A DNA stretch of 6,770 bases, taken from Desulfuromonadales bacterium (GTDB taxonomy: Bacteria; Desulfobacterota; Desulfuromonadia; Desulfuromonadales; BM103). This document shows, in pieces, positions 6,601 through 6,770 of this stretch (position 1 is the first letter of the stretch; every line of letters begins with the position of its first letter). Under the pieces are notes generated by a model. That model did not search any database. It was not told the DNA's origin and worked only from the letters and a program-made list of their open reading frames with translations. Where the stretch lies: assembly GCA_030614505.1 (NCBI GenBank), contig JAUWTX010000113.1:1-6770 (forward strand). The letters run 5' to 3'. The translations under genes and the position numbers were made by a program.

Positions 6601-6770
6601 TGATAAAGAACCTGCTGATCAAGGCAGCCACCTCGCCATTTGCCCTGCTTGGAGCCCTGATCGGTGGAGGCGAGGAGGACTTCAGCAACGTCAGTTTCGA
6701 TTATGGCTCTGCACGTCTGAGCACGGCAGAAAAGGACAAACTGCAGAAAATGGCTCAAGCCCTGGCGGAC
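3645..6770 (+). CDS. DUF748 domain-containing AsmA-like envelope protein, C-terminus cut by window edge
   Basis: An uninterrupted frame of 1,042 codons runs off the right edge. The N-terminus has a membrane anchor (about residues 7-31, after MFTWKR) with no clear signal-peptidase site, so the rest should lie in the periplasm. The first region, 'GRTLEIESVKINPFSLSVEV' and 'PVIDELRLDRAAIHLERL', is typical of the AsmA/DUF748 superfamily of long beta-strand-rich proteins. Four similar modules start near residues 142, 362, 575 and 802; three are preceded by Glu-rich linkers and the third by a Pro/Ala-rich one. The last part has a DUF748 signature, 'DDPQFSIGGVVWTVIKNLL' then 'KAATSPFALLGALIGGG' (about 976-1012), followed by 'FDYGSARLSTAEKDKL'. 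AsmA-like relatives (TamB, YhdP, YdbH) are implicated in phospholipid transport between membranes. The role here is inferred from family and unproven for DUF748 itself. The gene is divergent from the efflux operon, with a 264-base gap. Confidence 0.88.
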   Translation, partial: MFTWKRFILASGTVFLLALIFIMLILPGMIIDRAGSWVAEETGRTLEIESVKINPFSLSVEVHKLQLSDVDKDRPFVSWDLLRVSLSTASLYHRAPVIDELRLDRAAIHLERLTEDTFNFSDLIPEQGEEDSEEPSGEPTRFSINNISINDGSIDLVDSSLEEQVHHTIRDLRLVLPSIGNLPYMVEDPAQPLFQAVINDSPINLEGKLKPFTSSQEMQFDLVLDNIYLPFYLDYIPIDLPVELRNGKLSLDLDILYRISAETGGELELSGQIDLVSLDIWDRLQERLFFLPLLQIEIAPSQPLKQLIHLSALRVYNLEVQLKRDQQGAWNHARMAPAKAEQTTLEAEKTSPEVKEEEASPFKLLVDTIEIRDGILFFEDKLPVGGFDTVTREINIDIRDFSLDAKDEIPLNLSLKTGRDEIITVKGHFLLDPFTLALQTELRNIHMGAYEPYYQDVYSVPLGGRLDLQVNLAINQEQPLLISNGMIKWQDAYMAFNEQEGLGITLIDISDLSFDMDKNRLEVGTARYEDGRVNFSRSPEGQWSFLSNNFPILAKLTAAPDKRPAPVVAEEGSAFSYRIGELAIKNWVFEFNDNLPATPARIEARDFNLTFNNLAAPEKTESPFVFSTIFQRKGRIEIKGTASLADQSVKINTRLKKIPLATFAPYIAEQANLVLADGYLDARLKSTVNAGSEPLQASFGGDIGISRFHLLDSLHQEDLLKWDSLQIAGINGQAEPLTLKIESITLSDYFAKILIDEDARLNLTEAFSKETPEETAGEEGSAAEDTEPLVEETAEVSSPSPEIRIGTVTLQGGHVDFTDRNLPRPFHADMRELGGRIQGLNADPETRAEVDLRGHLRGQSPLAISGTVNPLAEKLFLDLKLSFNDIELSPLSPYSGTYVGYLIEKGKLNLALEYSIEDDQLKARNEIFLDQFTFGKAVESEKATGLPVKLAVALLKDGNGEIHLDIPVYGNLDDPQFSIGGVVWTVIKNLLIKAATSPFALLGALIGGGEEDFSNVSFDYGSARLSTAEKDKLQKMAQALAD

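Noticed and set aside
1..6770. Search for mobile elements, CRISPR arrays, toxin-antitoxin pairs, phage genes or RNA genes.
   Set aside because: No transposase, integrase, regularly spaced repeats, tRNA-like cloverleaf or small paired genes were seen. The window is nearly filled by five envelope-related genes.

Overview
The window most likely comes from the chromosome of a Gram-negative (diderm) bacterium. It encodes parts of a three-component envelope-spanning efflux pump, an outer-membrane lipoprotein and an AsmA-like periplasmic protein. Base composition is moderate and codon use looks uniform across the genes. Protein style fits Proteobacteria in the broad sense; a Desulfuromonas/Geobacter-like or gammaproteobacterial host is only a guess. 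No RNA gene, insertion sequence, integrase, CRISPR array or plasmid function was seen.

Left part (1-3380, minus strand): a tightly packed operon read right to left. It begins with a TetR/AcrR-family repressor whose C-terminal half resembles PsrA. An outer-membrane factor (NodT/OprM-like lipoprotein), a membrane-fusion (periplasmic adaptor) protein and an RND inner-membrane pump follow. Only the first 53 full codons of the pump are inside the window. Every junction overlaps: ATGA between tetR and the outer-membrane factor, and TAATG at the next two. This suggests translational coupling and one mRNA.

Middle (3381-3644): a divergent intergenic region. It holds a strong TTGACA -35 box for the efflux operon and a perfect 11-bp inverted repeat (3454-3484) that covers the spacer and the probable -10. 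This is a convincing autoregulatory operator. Its right half reads AAAC-N4-GTTT, the core of the PsrA box as I recall it. A weaker candidate promoter faces right, toward the other gene.

Right part (3645-6770, plus strand): one very long reading frame, open at the window edge. It encodes a DUF748/AsmA-like protein with an N-terminal membrane anchor. Four similar modules start near residues 142, 362, 575 and 802, about 213-227 residues apart, and each follows an acidic or Pro/Ala-rich linker. AsmA-like proteins are implicated in lipid handling between the membranes.

Together the window pairs a probably self-repressed efflux system with a divergently transcribed envelope protein. Each part belongs to a known family. 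The parts worth a second look are the operator and its PsrA-like regulator, the modular architecture of the DUF748 protein, and the possible co-regulation of the two units.
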